A stretch of 64,000 bases of DNA, from the NCBI GenBank assembly GCA_041821265.1, contig JBGUEQ010000001.1, positions 62,001-126,000 on the forward strand. Direction: 5' to 3'. Positions 51,624 to 60,329 of this stretch are shown here, in pieces. The translations under genes and the position numbers were made by a program. This DNA comes from Lachnotalea sp041821265. Its GTDB lineage: Bacteria; Bacillota; Clostridia; Lachnospirales; Lachnospiraceae. Each line of letters opens with the position of its first letter. The stretch's first letter is position 1. The notes below the pieces were generated by a model. It saw nothing but the letters and a program-made list of their open reading frames with translations, was not told the origin of the DNA and did not search any database.

Positions 51624-53435
51624 ATGGCAGAATCAATGAAAGGGTTACATAGAACCCACAGATGTACAGAGTTAACGAGTGAGAATATTGGAGAAGAAGT
51701 TACCGTAATGGGATGGGTACAAAAAAGCAGAAATAAAGGTGGAATTATTTTTGTGGATTTACGCGATCGTTCTGGGCTATTACAGATTATATTTGAAGAA
51801 TCAGATGTCATGGCAGAGGGATTTGCAAAAGCAGAGAAGCTTAGAAGTGAATTTGTAGTTGCAATCGTTGGAAAAGTAAATGCTCGTTCGGGTGGTATCA
51901 ATGAGAATCTTGCAACTGGTAATATTGAAGTTAGAGCAACCGAACTTAGAATACTTTCAGAATCACAGACACCTCCATTTCCAATTGAAGAAGGTTCTAA
52001 GACAAAAGAAGAACTGAGATTAAAATATAGATATTTAGATTTAAGAAGACCGGATTTACAGAGAAATATAATGTTGAGAAGTAAAGCAGCTACAGTGATA
52101 CGTACTTTCTTAGCAGAAGAAGGTTTTTTGGAAATTGAAACACCAATATTGCAAAAGAGTACACCAGAAGGAGCAAGAGATTATTTAGTTCCAAGTCGTG
52201 TACATCCAGGAAACTTTTATGCATTACCACAATCACCTCAATTATTCAAACAACTTTTAATGTGCTCAGGATATGATAGATATTTCCAAATAGCGAAATG
52301 TTTTAGAGATGAAGATTTAAGAGCAGATAGACAGCCAGAATTTACACAGGTAGATATGGAATTATCTTTTGTTGAAATAGATGATGTTCTTGACGTGAAT
52401 GAGAGACTATTAAATAAATTGTTTAAAGAAACAATTGGAATTGATGTGAAATTACCAATTCAACGAATGACATGGCAAGAGGCTATGGATCGTTATGGTT
52501 CAGATAAACCAGATACACGTTTTGGTATGGAACTAAAAGACGTATCCGATGTGGTGAAATCTTGTGGCTTTAGCGTATTTACGGATGCGTTAGAGAATAA
52601 TGGTACCGTTAGAGGAATCAATGCCAAAGGGCAGGGAGATATGCCACGTAAGAAGATTGACGCGTTAGTTACATTTGCAAAGGGATTTGGCGCAAAGGGA
52701 CTTGCTTATATTGCAATTGGCGAAGATGGAACCTACAAATCTTCTTTTTCAAAATTCATGACAGAGGACGAGCTGAAAGCTCTAGTTGTAGCTATGGAAG
52801 GTGAAAAGGGTGACTTATTATTATTTGCAGCAGATAAGAATAAAGTTGTTTATGATGTGTTAGGAAATCTACGTCTGGAACTTGCTAGAAACTTAAATTT
52901 ATTGGACAAAGATCAATATAATTTCTTATGGGTTACGGAATTTCCATTGTTTGAATGGTCAGATGAGCAAAACAGATTATTAGCAATGCACCATCCATTT
53001 ACAATGCCTATGGAAGAGGATTTAGACTTGCTAGATACGAATCCAGCAGCAGTTCGTGCAAAAGCATATGATATTGTTTTAAATGGAACCGAACTTGGTG
53101 GAGGAAGTATTAGAATATTCCAAGATGATGTTCAGGAAAAAATGCTTGAATTACTTGGGTTTACTAAAGAAGAAGCTTATAAGCAGTTTGGATTCTTATT
53201 AAATGCTTTTAAGTACGGAGTGCCACCACATGCAGGACTTGCATATGGACTTGATCGTCTTATTATGCTTATGGCCAAGGAAGATAGTATTAGAGATGTA
53301 ATTGCATTTCCAAAAATTAAAGATGCATCTTGCCTAATGTCTGATGCTCCAAATTCTGTAGATACAAAACAGTTAGAAGAACTTGAAATAGCACTTGCAT
53401 TAAAAGATAAGACAGAAAAGAAAATTAGTGAATAG
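51624..53435 (+). CDS. aspS: Aspartyl-tRNA synthetase
   Basis: 603 residues, bacterial type with GAD insertion. OB-fold anticodon domain at the N terminus (VMGWVQKSRNKGGIIFVDLRDR), motif 2 FRDEDLRADRQPEFTQVD, GAD domain about 290-420, motif 3 GLAYGLDRLIML. ATG 51624 sits after ATGGAGG; an ATG at 51612 overlaps that site. Closed by a very strong terminator. Confidence 0.97.
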   Translation: MAESMKGLHRTHRCTELTSENIGEEVTVMGWVQKSRNKGGIIFVDLRDRSGLLQIIFEESDVMAEGFAKAEKLRSEFVVAIVGKVNARSGGINENLATGNIEVRATELRILSESQTPPFPIEEGSKTKEELRLKYRYLDLRRPDLQRNIMLRSKAATVIRTFLAEEGFLEIETPILQKSTPEGARDYLVPSRVHPGNFYALPQSPQLFKQLLMCSGYDRYFQIAKCFRDEDLRADRQPEFTQVDMELSFVEIDDVLDVNERLLNKLFKETIGIDVKLPIQRMTWQEAMDRYGSDKPDTRFGMELKDVSDVVKSCGFSVFTDALENNGTVRGINAKGQGDMPRKKIDALVTFAKGFGAKGLAYIAIGEDGTYKSSFSKFMTEDELKALVVAMEGEKGDLLLFAADKNKVVYDVLGNLRLELARNLNLLDKDQYNFLWVTEFPLFEWSDEQNRLLAMHHPFTMPMEEDLDLLDTNPAAVRAKAYDIVLNGTELGGGSIRIFQDDVQEKMLELLGFTKEEAYKQFGFLLNAFKYGVPPHAGLAYGLDRLIMLMAKEDSIRDVIAFPKIKDASCLMSDAPNSVDTKQLEELEIALALKDKTEKKISE

Positions 53436-53440
53436 AATGT

Positions 53441-53479
53441 AATAAAAAAGAAAGCGTATCTTGCGCTTTCTTTTTTATT
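53441..53479 (+). terminator. Terminator of hisS-aspS
   Basis: Perfect 16-bp arms AATAAAAAAGAAAGCG and complement (53441-53456, 53464-53479), 7-base loop, T-run within the right arm. Confidence 0.9.
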
Positions 53480-53484
53480 ACATA

Positions 53485-53557
53485 GGAAAGGGTTGTTAAC
53501 TTCCCTATTAATTAAAAGGCACTACGTGGAGAAGAAGTGCATTGCTAAGCAATCCAC
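53485..53557. repeat. Composite repeat, copy B
   Basis: Hairpin unit 53485-53505, then GCACTAC and the 32-nt unit 53526-53557 (GTGGAGAAGAAG ... AGCAATCCAC), where TTGCTAAGCAA forms an inner palindrome and GTGGA/TCCAC an outer stem. Confidence 0.75.
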
Positions 53558-53619
53558 TCATTATAAAAAGGGAATAAGTTAGAAAACTAAAATTTTTATT
53601 TCATGTGCATCGCGTAGCG

Positions 53620-53646
53620 GTAAGAGTGAAGGTACTGAATAGATAC
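53620..53646. repeat. 27-nt hairpin repeat, copy 4
   Basis: GTAAGAGTGAAGGTACTGAA then TAGATAC; the centre matches copy 2 almost exactly while the arms have decayed. Confidence 0.6.
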
Positions 53647-53655
53647 CATATATAT

Positions 53656-53946
53656 TTATATGTAATGATTGATTTTTAAAAATAAAATGATAAAAACAGT
53701 AAATTCTATTACAATAATAGTAGGGATACCCACCACAAAGGTATGGTGTTTGGTTTTGTGATGGAAGGTGTACATTCCCATACTAGAACCAATACTTCCT
53801 CCGAGAAAGGCAATCATAAATAGAGTTTTTTCGGGAATTCGCCAAAGATGATTTTTAGCTTTGTGTTTATCAATGCCCATTGAGAAAAATCCTAACATAT
53901 TGATTAGAAGTAGATATATCGCAAAAATATAAATGAAAGTAGTCAT
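53656..53946 (-). CDS. DUF1294 small membrane protein
   Basis: 96 residues. Three hydrophobic segments, with the family motif GIDKHKAKNHLWRIPEKTL after the first and GGSIGSSMGMYTFHHKTKH before the last. AAGGAG lies ahead of the ATG on the reverse strand. Function unknown; the loop is basic and conserved across many bacteria. Confidence 0.88.
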   Translation of the reverse strand: MTTFIYIFAIYLLLINMLGFFSMGIDKHKAKNHLWRIPEKTLFMIAFLGGSIGSSMGMYTFHHKTKHHTFVVGIPTIIVIEFTVFIILFLKINHYI

Positions 53947-54291
53947 TAAGTAATCTCCTTATAATTAAATTACTGAAACAAAGTCACCAATCGTTAAAAA
54001 TGATTTAAAAATTGGGTTGAGAATGTATTCAAAAAACAGTTGAAAAATATATTCAATAAATACGTTAAAAATACATTACGAAATTATAACATACAATTGT
54101 AAGTAAGTTAAGTATGTGATAAAATTAAGTAACTCTTGAATTCATGACAAGTGGATATTGTTTGCATTTGATATCCATTTATCTAGTAATATTCTAATAG
54201 GCATTTCTGCCGTAATTTCAAGAAAGTAAGGAATAATAACAGCGAAATAGAGGTGATGCTTATTGAAAGTAAATTTTATATGCAAAAAATA

Positions 54292-54320
54292 TTGACATTT
54301 GAGCAAATGTATACTAATAT
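54292..54320 (+). promoter_or_regulatory. Sigma-A promoter of recA
   Basis: TTGACA (54292-54297), 17-base spacer, TAATAT (54315-54320). Confidence 0.88.
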
Positions 54321-54334
54321 TATAAATATGAAAA

Positions 54335-54348
54335 CGAACATAAGTTCG
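54335..54348. promoter_or_regulatory. LexA (SOS) box of recA
   Basis: CGAACATAAGTTCG, one mismatch from the Gram-positive CGAACatatGTTCG palindrome, located just downstream of the expected start site so that LexA binding would block transcription. Confidence 0.9.
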
Positions 54349-54364
54349 TGCGAAGGAGATCGTT

Positions 54365-55459
54365 ATGGTTAAAGAAGATAAATCAAAAGCATTGGAAGCA
54401 GCATTAGCTAATATTGAGAAACAGTTTGGTAAAGGTTCTGTTATGAAACTTGGTGATGCAGGAACTCATATGAACGTAGAGACAGTTCCAACTGGTTCTT
54501 TAAGCCTGGATATAGCACTTGGTTTAGGTGGAATTCCAAGAGGAAGAGTAGTAGAAGTATATGGACCTGAATCCAGTGGTAAGACGACAGTTGCCCTACA
54601 TATGGTTGCTGAGATACAAAAAAGAGGAGGCATTGCTGGATTTATTGATGCAGAACATGCATTAGATCCTGCATATGCGAAGCATATAGGTGTTGATATT
54701 GATAATCTTTATATATCACAGCCAGATAACGGTGAGCAAGCATTAGAGATTACAGAGACAATGGTGCGATCAGGCGCTATTGATATAGTAATAGTGGATT
54801 CAGTTGCGGCATTAGTACCTAAGGCTGAAATAGATGGTGATATGGGTGATTCACATATGGGACTTCATGCAAGACTTATGTCACAGGCACTCAGGAAGCT
54901 GACAGCAGTTATTAGTAAATCAAACTGTATTGTTATTTTTATCAATCAACTTCGAGAGAAGGTTGGAGTTATGTTTGGAAGTCCGGAGACTACAACTGGT
55001 GGTAGAGCATTGAAATTCTATTCATCGATAAGACTTGATGTTAGAAGAATTGAAGCGATAAAGCAAAGCGGCGAAGTAATTGGTAACAGAACAAGAGTTA
55101 AAGTAGTTAAGAATAAGATAGCACCACCTTTTAAGGAAGCGGAATTTGATATCATGTTTGGTCATGGAATTTCAAGAGAAGGCGATGTACTAGATTTAGC
55201 AGCCATAATTGGTGTAATTAATAAAAGTGGTGCATGGTATGCGTACGAAGGAGATAAGATTGGACAAGGTCGTGAGAATGCCAAGATTTTCCTAAGAGAG
55301 CATAAAGAGATTATGGATGAAGTAGAACTTAAAGTGAGAGAACAATATGGTCTTAGCGAAGCAGGCAGTCCCAAAGCATCTAAAGGGAAAGTAAAGGAAG
55401 CGGTCAAGGAAGAGGTTAAAGAAGAGGTCAAGGAAGAGCTTAAAGAAGAGGGAAATTAA
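54365..55459 (+). CDS. recA: Recombinase RecA
   Basis: 364 residues. Walker A GPESSGKTT, Walker B IVIVDSVAAL, DNA-binding loop NQLREKVGVMFGSPETTTGG. The last ~25 residues are a highly charged repeat of KEEVKEE type, a long acidic/basic tail. It carries out strand exchange and LexA cleavage. GAAGGAG precedes the ATG; SOS box and promoter upstream; recX overlaps the stop by 1 base. Confidence 0.98.
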   Translation: MVKEDKSKALEAALANIEKQFGKGSVMKLGDAGTHMNVETVPTGSLSLDIALGLGGIPRGRVVEVYGPESSGKTTVALHMVAEIQKRGGIAGFIDAEHALDPAYAKHIGVDIDNLYISQPDNGEQALEITETMVRSGAIDIVIVDSVAALVPKAEIDGDMGDSHMGLHARLMSQALRKLTAVISKSNCIVIFINQLREKVGVMFGSPETTTGGRALKFYSSIRLDVRRIEAIKQSGEVIGNRTRVKVVKNKIAPPFKEAEFDIMFGHGISREGDVLDLAAIIGVINKSGAWYAYEGDKIGQGRENAKIFLREHKEIMDEVELKVREQYGLSEAGSPKASKGKVKEAVKEEVKEEVKEELKEEGN

Positions 55460-56073
55460 TGTTAGTTACGGCACTAGAGGAATATACCAAGGGAAGGTAT
55501 AAAATATATTTAGATGAGCAGTTCGCGTTTGTATTATACAAAGGCGAACTGCGCCGTTTTAAAATGAAAATAGATTCTGAATTAACAGAATCTGAATATG
55601 AAGAAATAATAAATGATATTATTCTAAAACGTGCGAAGCGACGAACCTTATATTTGCTAAAGGATATGGATCGAACAGAACAACAAGTTAGAAATAAACT
55701 AAAAGAAGGATTTTATCCAGAGGACATTATAAATTATGCAATTGAATATGCTAAAGGGTACCATTATATAAATGATGAGAATTATGCACGAAGGTATGTT
55801 GAATATAAGAGATCAACAAAGAGTAGAATGGCAATTGCTTTAGATCTTAGGAATAAAGGAATAACAAAAGAAATAATTGACCAAGTATATGAAGAATCAA
55901 ATATTATTGACGATGAGGCAATTGTAAAATTAATTAAGAAAAAACGTGTTGATGTGAATGAAGCAGATAAAGATCAACTTAGAAAATTATATATGTATTT
56001 ATGTAGAAAAGGGTTTCGATATGAAGATATAGATAACGCAATAGCAAGAATGAAGGAAGAATCAACAGTATAA
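55459..56073 (+). CDS. recX: RecX regulatory protein
   Basis: 204 residues, three-helix-repeat protein. Typical blocks: RTLYLLKDMDRTEQQVRNKL, INDENYARRYVEYK, and a third repeat LRKLYMYLCRKGFRYEDI. It limits RecA filament growth. The ATG overlaps the recA TAA by one base (TAATG), so recA and recX are translationally coupled and SOS-regulated together. Confidence 0.93.
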   Translation: MLVTALEEYTKGRYKIYLDEQFAFVLYKGELRRFKMKIDSELTESEYEEIINDIILKRAKRRTLYLLKDMDRTEQQVRNKLKEGFYPEDIINYAIEYAKGYHYINDENYARRYVEYKRSTKSRMAIALDLRNKGITKEIIDQVYEESNIIDDEAIVKLIKKKRVDVNEADKDQLRKLYMYLCRKGFRYEDIDNAIARMKEESTV

Positions 56074-56294
56074 ATATACAAAAATCAGAATAAATAGTCG
56101 GTTCGTGGAACATTGCTATTTAGCTTGAAGAATTCATAACAACGATTATACACAGAAATTATGCATTTTGCATAAATTCATACTTGAAAGTCTCGGATTT
56201 CTGTGACCTATACTTATAAAAAACACGTAATATTCATAATGACTGAATAATAATCCTAGTACTTCCCTTAAATCATAAAAAAAGACGTGTCTAC

Positions 56295-56323
56295 TTGACA
56301 TAATGTATAAAACAGTATAAAAT
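56295..56323 (+). promoter_or_regulatory. Sigma-A promoter of rny
   Basis: TTGACA (56295-56300), 17-base spacer, TAAAAT (56318-56323). Confidence 0.8.
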
Positions 56324-56358
56324 TTAATTATTGTATTTTGTACAATGAAAATTAAATA

Positions 56359-56374
56359 AGGAGGTGCTCCTGTG
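56359..56374 (+). promoter_or_regulatory. Self-complementary ribosome site of rny
   Basis: AGGAG-GTG-CTCCT lies directly before the GTG start, so the Shine-Dalgarno can pair with the five bases between it and the start codon. Confidence 0.55.
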
Positions 56375-57925
56375 TCAATAGTTGGTATTATAATAGTTGC
56401 TGGAATCACGCTTATTATAGCTGTTCCTATTACTTGCATCACTGCTATTTCCTATAGAAAAAATATTGTTGAAAAAAAATTAGGAGATGCGGACGAAAAG
56501 GCAAGAGAAATAATAGATGAAGCCATTAAGACTGCGGAAACAAAGAAACGTGAAGCGTTACTTGAGGCCAAGGAAGAGTCACTCAAGACAAAGAACGAGC
56601 TCGAAAGAGAAGCAAAAGAGAGAAGAGCGGAAATACAGCGTTATGAGAGACGTGTTTTATCGAAAGAGGAATCTCTTGATAAAAAGACTGAAGCCATTGA
56701 ACGGAAAGAAGCTGGATTTACAATCAAAGAAGAAGCATTAAGTAAGAAAAAGCAAGAAATTGTAGAAATTCATGAAAAAAGGGTACAGGAACTAGAAAGA
56801 ATCTCTGGACTTACCTCCGAACAGGCAAAAGAATATCTTTTGAAAACAGTTGAAGATGAAGTGAAACATGATACTGCTAAGCTAATTAAAGAATTAGAGA
56901 GCAGAGCGAAAGAAGAAGCAAACAAAAAAGCGAAAGAATATGTAGTTACAGCAATACAGAAATGTGCTGCTGATCATGTAGCTGAAACTACGATATCTGT
57001 AGTTCAACTTCCGAATGATGAAATGAAAGGTAGAATTATAGGTAGAGAGGGTAGAAATATTCGTACTTTAGAGACTATGACAGGCGTCGATTTAATAATC
57101 GATGATACTCCTGAAGCAGTTATTTTATCCGGATTTGATCCAATTAGAAGAGAAGTGGCAAGAATTGCACTTGAAAAACTTATTGTTGATGGACGTATTC
57201 ATCCAGCTAGAATTGAGGAAATGGTAGAAAAAGCTCAAAAAGAAGTTGAAGCAATGATGCGTGAAGAGGGAGAAGCGGCAACGCTAGAAGTTGGAGTTCA
57301 TGGTATACATCCTGAACTTGTCAGATTACTTGGTAAAATGAGATTTAGAACGAGCTATGGACAGAATGCTCTGAAGCATTCAATTGAAGTAGCACATTTG
57401 TCAGGACTATTAGCAGCTGAAATAGGTGTTGATATAAGAATGTCTAAGAGAGCAGGTTTACTACATGATATTGGTAAAGCTGTCGATCATGAAATGGAAG
57501 GCTCACATATTCAATTAGGTGTTGACTTATGTAGAAAATACAAAGAATCACCAACCGTTATTAATGCTGTAGAATCACATCATGGTGACGTTGAACCTGA
57601 TACACTGATTGCATGTATTGTACAGGCTGCAGATACAATTTCTGCTGCAAGACCTGGTGCAAGAAGAGAAACATTAGAGACGTACACAAACAGATTGAAA
57701 CAACTAGAAGATATTGCAAACACATTTAAAGGTGTTGATAAATCTTTTGCTATTCAAGCAGGTAGAGAGATTCGTATTATGGTAGTTCCAGAGCAAGTAA
57801 CAGATGCTGACATGATACTTATGGCTAGAGATATTTCTAAACAGGTTGAATCTGAATTAGAATATCCGGGTCAAATAAAAGTTAATGTAATTCGTGAATC
57901 GCGAGTAATTGATTACGCTAAATAA
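56372..57925 (+). CDS. rny: Ribonuclease Y
   Basis: 517 residues, standard. N-terminal membrane helix (about 3-25), a long charged coiled coil (about 28-190), KH domain (MKGRIIGREGRNIRTLE), and HD domain (LLHDIGKAVDHE). Main membrane endonuclease starting mRNA decay in Firmicutes. GTG start after AAGGAGG. Own promoter; terminator downstream. The partner exonuclease PNPase is also in this window. Confidence 0.97.
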   Translation: MSIVGIIIVAGITLIIAVPITCITAISYRKNIVEKKLGDADEKAREIIDEAIKTAETKKREALLEAKEESLKTKNELEREAKERRAEIQRYERRVLSKEESLDKKTEAIERKEAGFTIKEEALSKKKQEIVEIHEKRVQELERISGLTSEQAKEYLLKTVEDEVKHDTAKLIKELESRAKEEANKKAKEYVVTAIQKCAADHVAETTISVVQLPNDEMKGRIIGREGRNIRTLETMTGVDLIIDDTPEAVILSGFDPIRREVARIALEKLIVDGRIHPARIEEMVEKAQKEVEAMMREEGEAATLEVGVHGIHPELVRLLGKMRFRTSYGQNALKHSIEVAHLSGLLAAEIGVDIRMSKRAGLLHDIGKAVDHEMEGSHIQLGVDLCRKYKESPTVINAVESHHGDVEPDTLIACIVQAADTISAARPGARRETLETYTNRLKQLEDIANTFKGVDKSFAIQAGREIRIMVVPEQVTDADMILMARDISKQVESELEYPGQIKVNVIRESRVIDYAK

Positions 57926-57936
57926 GTAAATGAAGT

Positions 57937-57973
57937 AAAAAGTCTTATAAACATAGTTTATAAGGCTTTTTTT
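57937..57973 (+). terminator. Terminator after rny
   Basis: AGTCTTATAAAC pairs with GTTTATAAGgCT, 3-base loop, then seven T. Confidence 0.9.
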
Positions 57974-58033
57974 GCAAAATAAATGCAGGAACACTTCACA
58001 AAGGTTATTATATGAAAGAAGGAATTGAATAAA

Positions 58034-58831
58034 ATGTCTAAAATTGGATTTATAGGAATGGGAAACATGGGATATGCAATGCTAAAAGGGGCATTAAGCG
58101 TATTTAAACCAGAGGAATTAGTATTTACAGATGTGAATGAAGCCAGATGTAAAAGTGTATCGGAAGAAACAGGCGTAGAATTTTTTGAGAGCAATGCGGA
58201 GTGTGCAAATAAAATAAAATATCTGATTTTAGCTGTAAAACCTCAGTATTATGATCAAGTAATAAAAAATATTAAATATGCAGTTACACAAGAGCAAGTA
58301 ATAATATCGATGGCACCAGGCATCACAATTGAAGAGCTTACTATAAAACTCGGTGCAGATAAAAGGATTATGAGATTGATGCCAAATACACCAGCTCTAT
58401 TGGGAGTAGGAATGACTGGAATTACATATAATACAGCGTTATTTAGTGAGTTGGAAAAAGAAACAATAAATAAACTTTTAACATCATTTAGTAAAGTTGA
58501 GTTTGTAGAAGAAAGATTAATGAGCGCGGTAACATGTGCAAGTGGAAGTTCACCAGCATACGTATATATGTTTATTGAAGCTTTAGCAGATAGTGTAGTT
58601 AAATATGGTCTGCCTAGAGACAAAGCCTATGAATTTGTGGCTCAAACGGTAAAAGGAGCAGCGGAGATGGTTCTGGAAACGAAAGAACATCCAGGAAAGC
58701 TAAAAGACCAAGTTTGTTCACCAGGTGGAACTACGATTGCTGGAGTTGCGGCTCTTGAAGAATATGGTTTTAGAAATGCAATTATGAAAGCTACGGATGC
58801 ATGCTATGCTAAAGCTGAAAATATAAAATAG
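58034..58831 (+). CDS. proC: Pyrroline-5-carboxylate reductase
   Basis: 265 residues. Rossmann motif GFIGMGNMGYAML, middle block LAVKPQYY, RLMPNTPALLGVG, and the C-terminal signature CSPGGTTIAGVAALEEYGFRN. Final step of proline synthesis. ATG 58034 chosen after GAAGGA; TTG three codons earlier is possible. Confidence 0.96.
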   Translation: MSKIGFIGMGNMGYAMLKGALSVFKPEELVFTDVNEARCKSVSEETGVEFFESNAECANKIKYLILAVKPQYYDQVIKNIKYAVTQEQVIISMAPGITIEELTIKLGADKRIMRLMPNTPALLGVGMTGITYNTALFSELEKETINKLLTSFSKVEFVEERLMSAVTCASGSSPAYVYMFIEALADSVVKYGLPRDKAYEFVAQTVKGAAEMVLETKEHPGKLKDQVCSPGGTTIAGVAALEEYGFRNAIMKATDACYAKAENIK

Positions 58832-58934
58832 CTTGAAATTATAAATTAAAATAATGTGAATGAAGTTTTAAGCGTAGTAATTTCTTTCGCAACTGTCACT
58901 ACATGAATACAGAATTGTATCAAAAGGAGAGGCA

Positions 58935-59477
58935 ATGTCAGAAAAATATAATAGAATCAAGCGCGAGCTAATACATAGAGGAAAAATTATAGATTTATAT
59001 AAAGATTATGTAGAAATTCCAAATGGAACAGTTGCACAGTGGGACTTTATTGGTCACAAAGGAGCCGCAGCAGTTGTACCAATTACTGAGGATGGGAAAA
59101 TTCTTATGGTTAAGCAATATAGAAATGCAATTGATCAATTTACGCTAGAAATCCCTGCGGGTGGCTTGGATGGTATTGAGGAACCAATGCAAATCTGTGC
59201 AGCAAGAGAATTAGAAGAAGAAACAGGTTATAGATCAGATAATCTTATGTTTTTAATATCAATAAGAACTGCGGTAGCGTTTTGCAATGAAAGAATTGAT
59301 ATATTTGTAGCTGAAAATTTAATAAAATCGAGCCAAAATCTTGATGACGATGAATTTATAGATGTAGAGGCTTATGAAATAGAAGATTTATGTGAAATGA
59401 TTTATGATGGAAGAATTGTGGATGCGAAGACTATTTCATCATTGTTAGCATACAAGAATAAATATTGTAATAAGTAA
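58935..59477 (+). CDS. Nudix hydrolase, ADP-ribose pyrophosphatase type
   Basis: 180 residues. Nudix box with GGLDGIEEP and AARELEEETGY, preceded by QYRNAIDQFTLEIPAGG as in NudF/ADP-ribose diphosphatases. Probably recycles ADP-ribose. AAAAGGAGAGG before the ATG. Confidence 0.92.
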   Translation: MSEKYNRIKRELIHRGKIIDLYKDYVEIPNGTVAQWDFIGHKGAAAVVPITEDGKILMVKQYRNAIDQFTLEIPAGGLDGIEEPMQICAARELEEETGYRSDNLMFLISIRTAVAFCNERIDIFVAENLIKSSQNLDDDEFIDVEAYEIEDLCEMIYDGRIVDAKTISSLLAYKNKYCNK

Positions 59478-59531
59478 GTCATTCAAATTAGGTGTCTGGC
59501 ATATAATGAATAAACAGCATGTTCAGTTAAG

Positions 59532-60128
59532 GTGAATATTATAGCAAATTTAAAAATTAGGCATAAAAAATTTTTTACGATTATATTTATGATAAGTTTT
59601 CTTGGAGGAATTCTATTTACTAATATTTTCGGAAAAACATATATTCTTGGGGTTGGACTGTTAGGTGAATATTTTTTACTGCACTTTCAATATACTCAGA
59701 TTAATTATAGTAATTTATTTGAATATGTGTTTAAAGAGCGTATTAAGCTGATACTGCTCATTGGGATATTGGGTATAACTAATATAGGCGTAGCGGTAAT
59801 TTGTTGCTTATTTGTATGGTTAGGCTTCTCTAGCGGTGTGTTGCTGTCAGTAGCCATTATGAAATTTGGTTTGAAAGGTATTGCAATATGCACTGCTGGA
59901 ATTTTTCCTCAATTTTTAATTTATGTACCAATGATATTAATTTTTTCTGATAAAATAATTGATAAAAAGTTTACAGAAAGATTGACTTTTAAAAAGCAAA
60001 ATTTATTAAAATATTGCTTTTTGGTATTCCTAGCCATATTGGTTATGACGGTTGGAGTTTTACTTGAAAGCTATATTAATCCATATATATTAAAAAAAGT
60101 GATAAGTATTGTTGGATTAAGCAGATAA
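59532..60128 (+). CDS. spoIIM: SpoIIM-like stage II sporulation membrane protein
   Basis: 198 residues, DUF95/SpoIIM family with about five membrane helices (first near 15-32). Blocks FLGGILFTNIFG and GFSSGVLLSVAIMKFGLKG. SpoIIM with SpoIID and SpoIIP drives engulfment of the forespore. GTG at 59532 is the best start available; there is no proper Shine-Dalgarno, only AAGG touching it, so the start is uncertain. xerD follows, as in Bacillus, where spoIIM lies near ripX/xerD. Confidence 0.85.
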   Translation: MNIIANLKIRHKKFFTIIFMISFLGGILFTNIFGKTYILGVGLLGEYFLLHFQYTQINYSNLFEYVFKERIKLILLIGILGITNIGVAVICCLFVWLGFSSGVLLSVAIMKFGLKGIAICTAGIFPQFLIYVPMILIFSDKIIDKKFTERLTFKKQNLLKYCFLVFLAILVMTVGVLLESYINPYILKKVISIVGLSR

Positions 60129-60233
60129 AAATTAAAAAAATTGTAAGAAATTTTAAGAAAATATTACAATATGTAGTAGTTAAACGAAAACGTAACAGGC
60201 TATGTTGTGTATAACATGAAAATCACAAATATT

Positions 60234-60270
60234 GGTGTAAAATTATGTTTGATTTTACACCATTTTCTTA
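60234..60270 (+). terminator. Probable terminator after spoIIM
   Basis: Perfect arms GGTGTAAAAT and ATTTTACACC (60234-60243, 60252-60261), 8-base loop, T-rich tail. Confidence 0.7.
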
Positions 60271-60329
60271 TTATAATAATAAATATATAATATATTTGTA
60301 ACATTTTAGTAAAAATTGTGAGGGATAAA

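Larger units (their letters stand above)
53947..54364. other. Gene-free region upstream of recA
   Basis: No gene. A degenerate 24-nt tandem pair (54026-54049 and 54050-54073, 19 of 24 identical), a 7-bp perfect stem TGGATAT/ATATCCA (54152-54177), and the recA promoter and LexA box near the end. Confidence 0.7.

Noticed and set aside
14407..53646. CRISPR array made of the 27-nt repeats
   Set aside because: Copies are kilobases apart, in both orientations, with no spacers and no cas genes.
59496..59535. Small peptide frame (ATG 59506) overlapping the spoIIM start
   Set aside because: Only nine codons with no Shine-Dalgarno; could be chance in AT-rich DNA.
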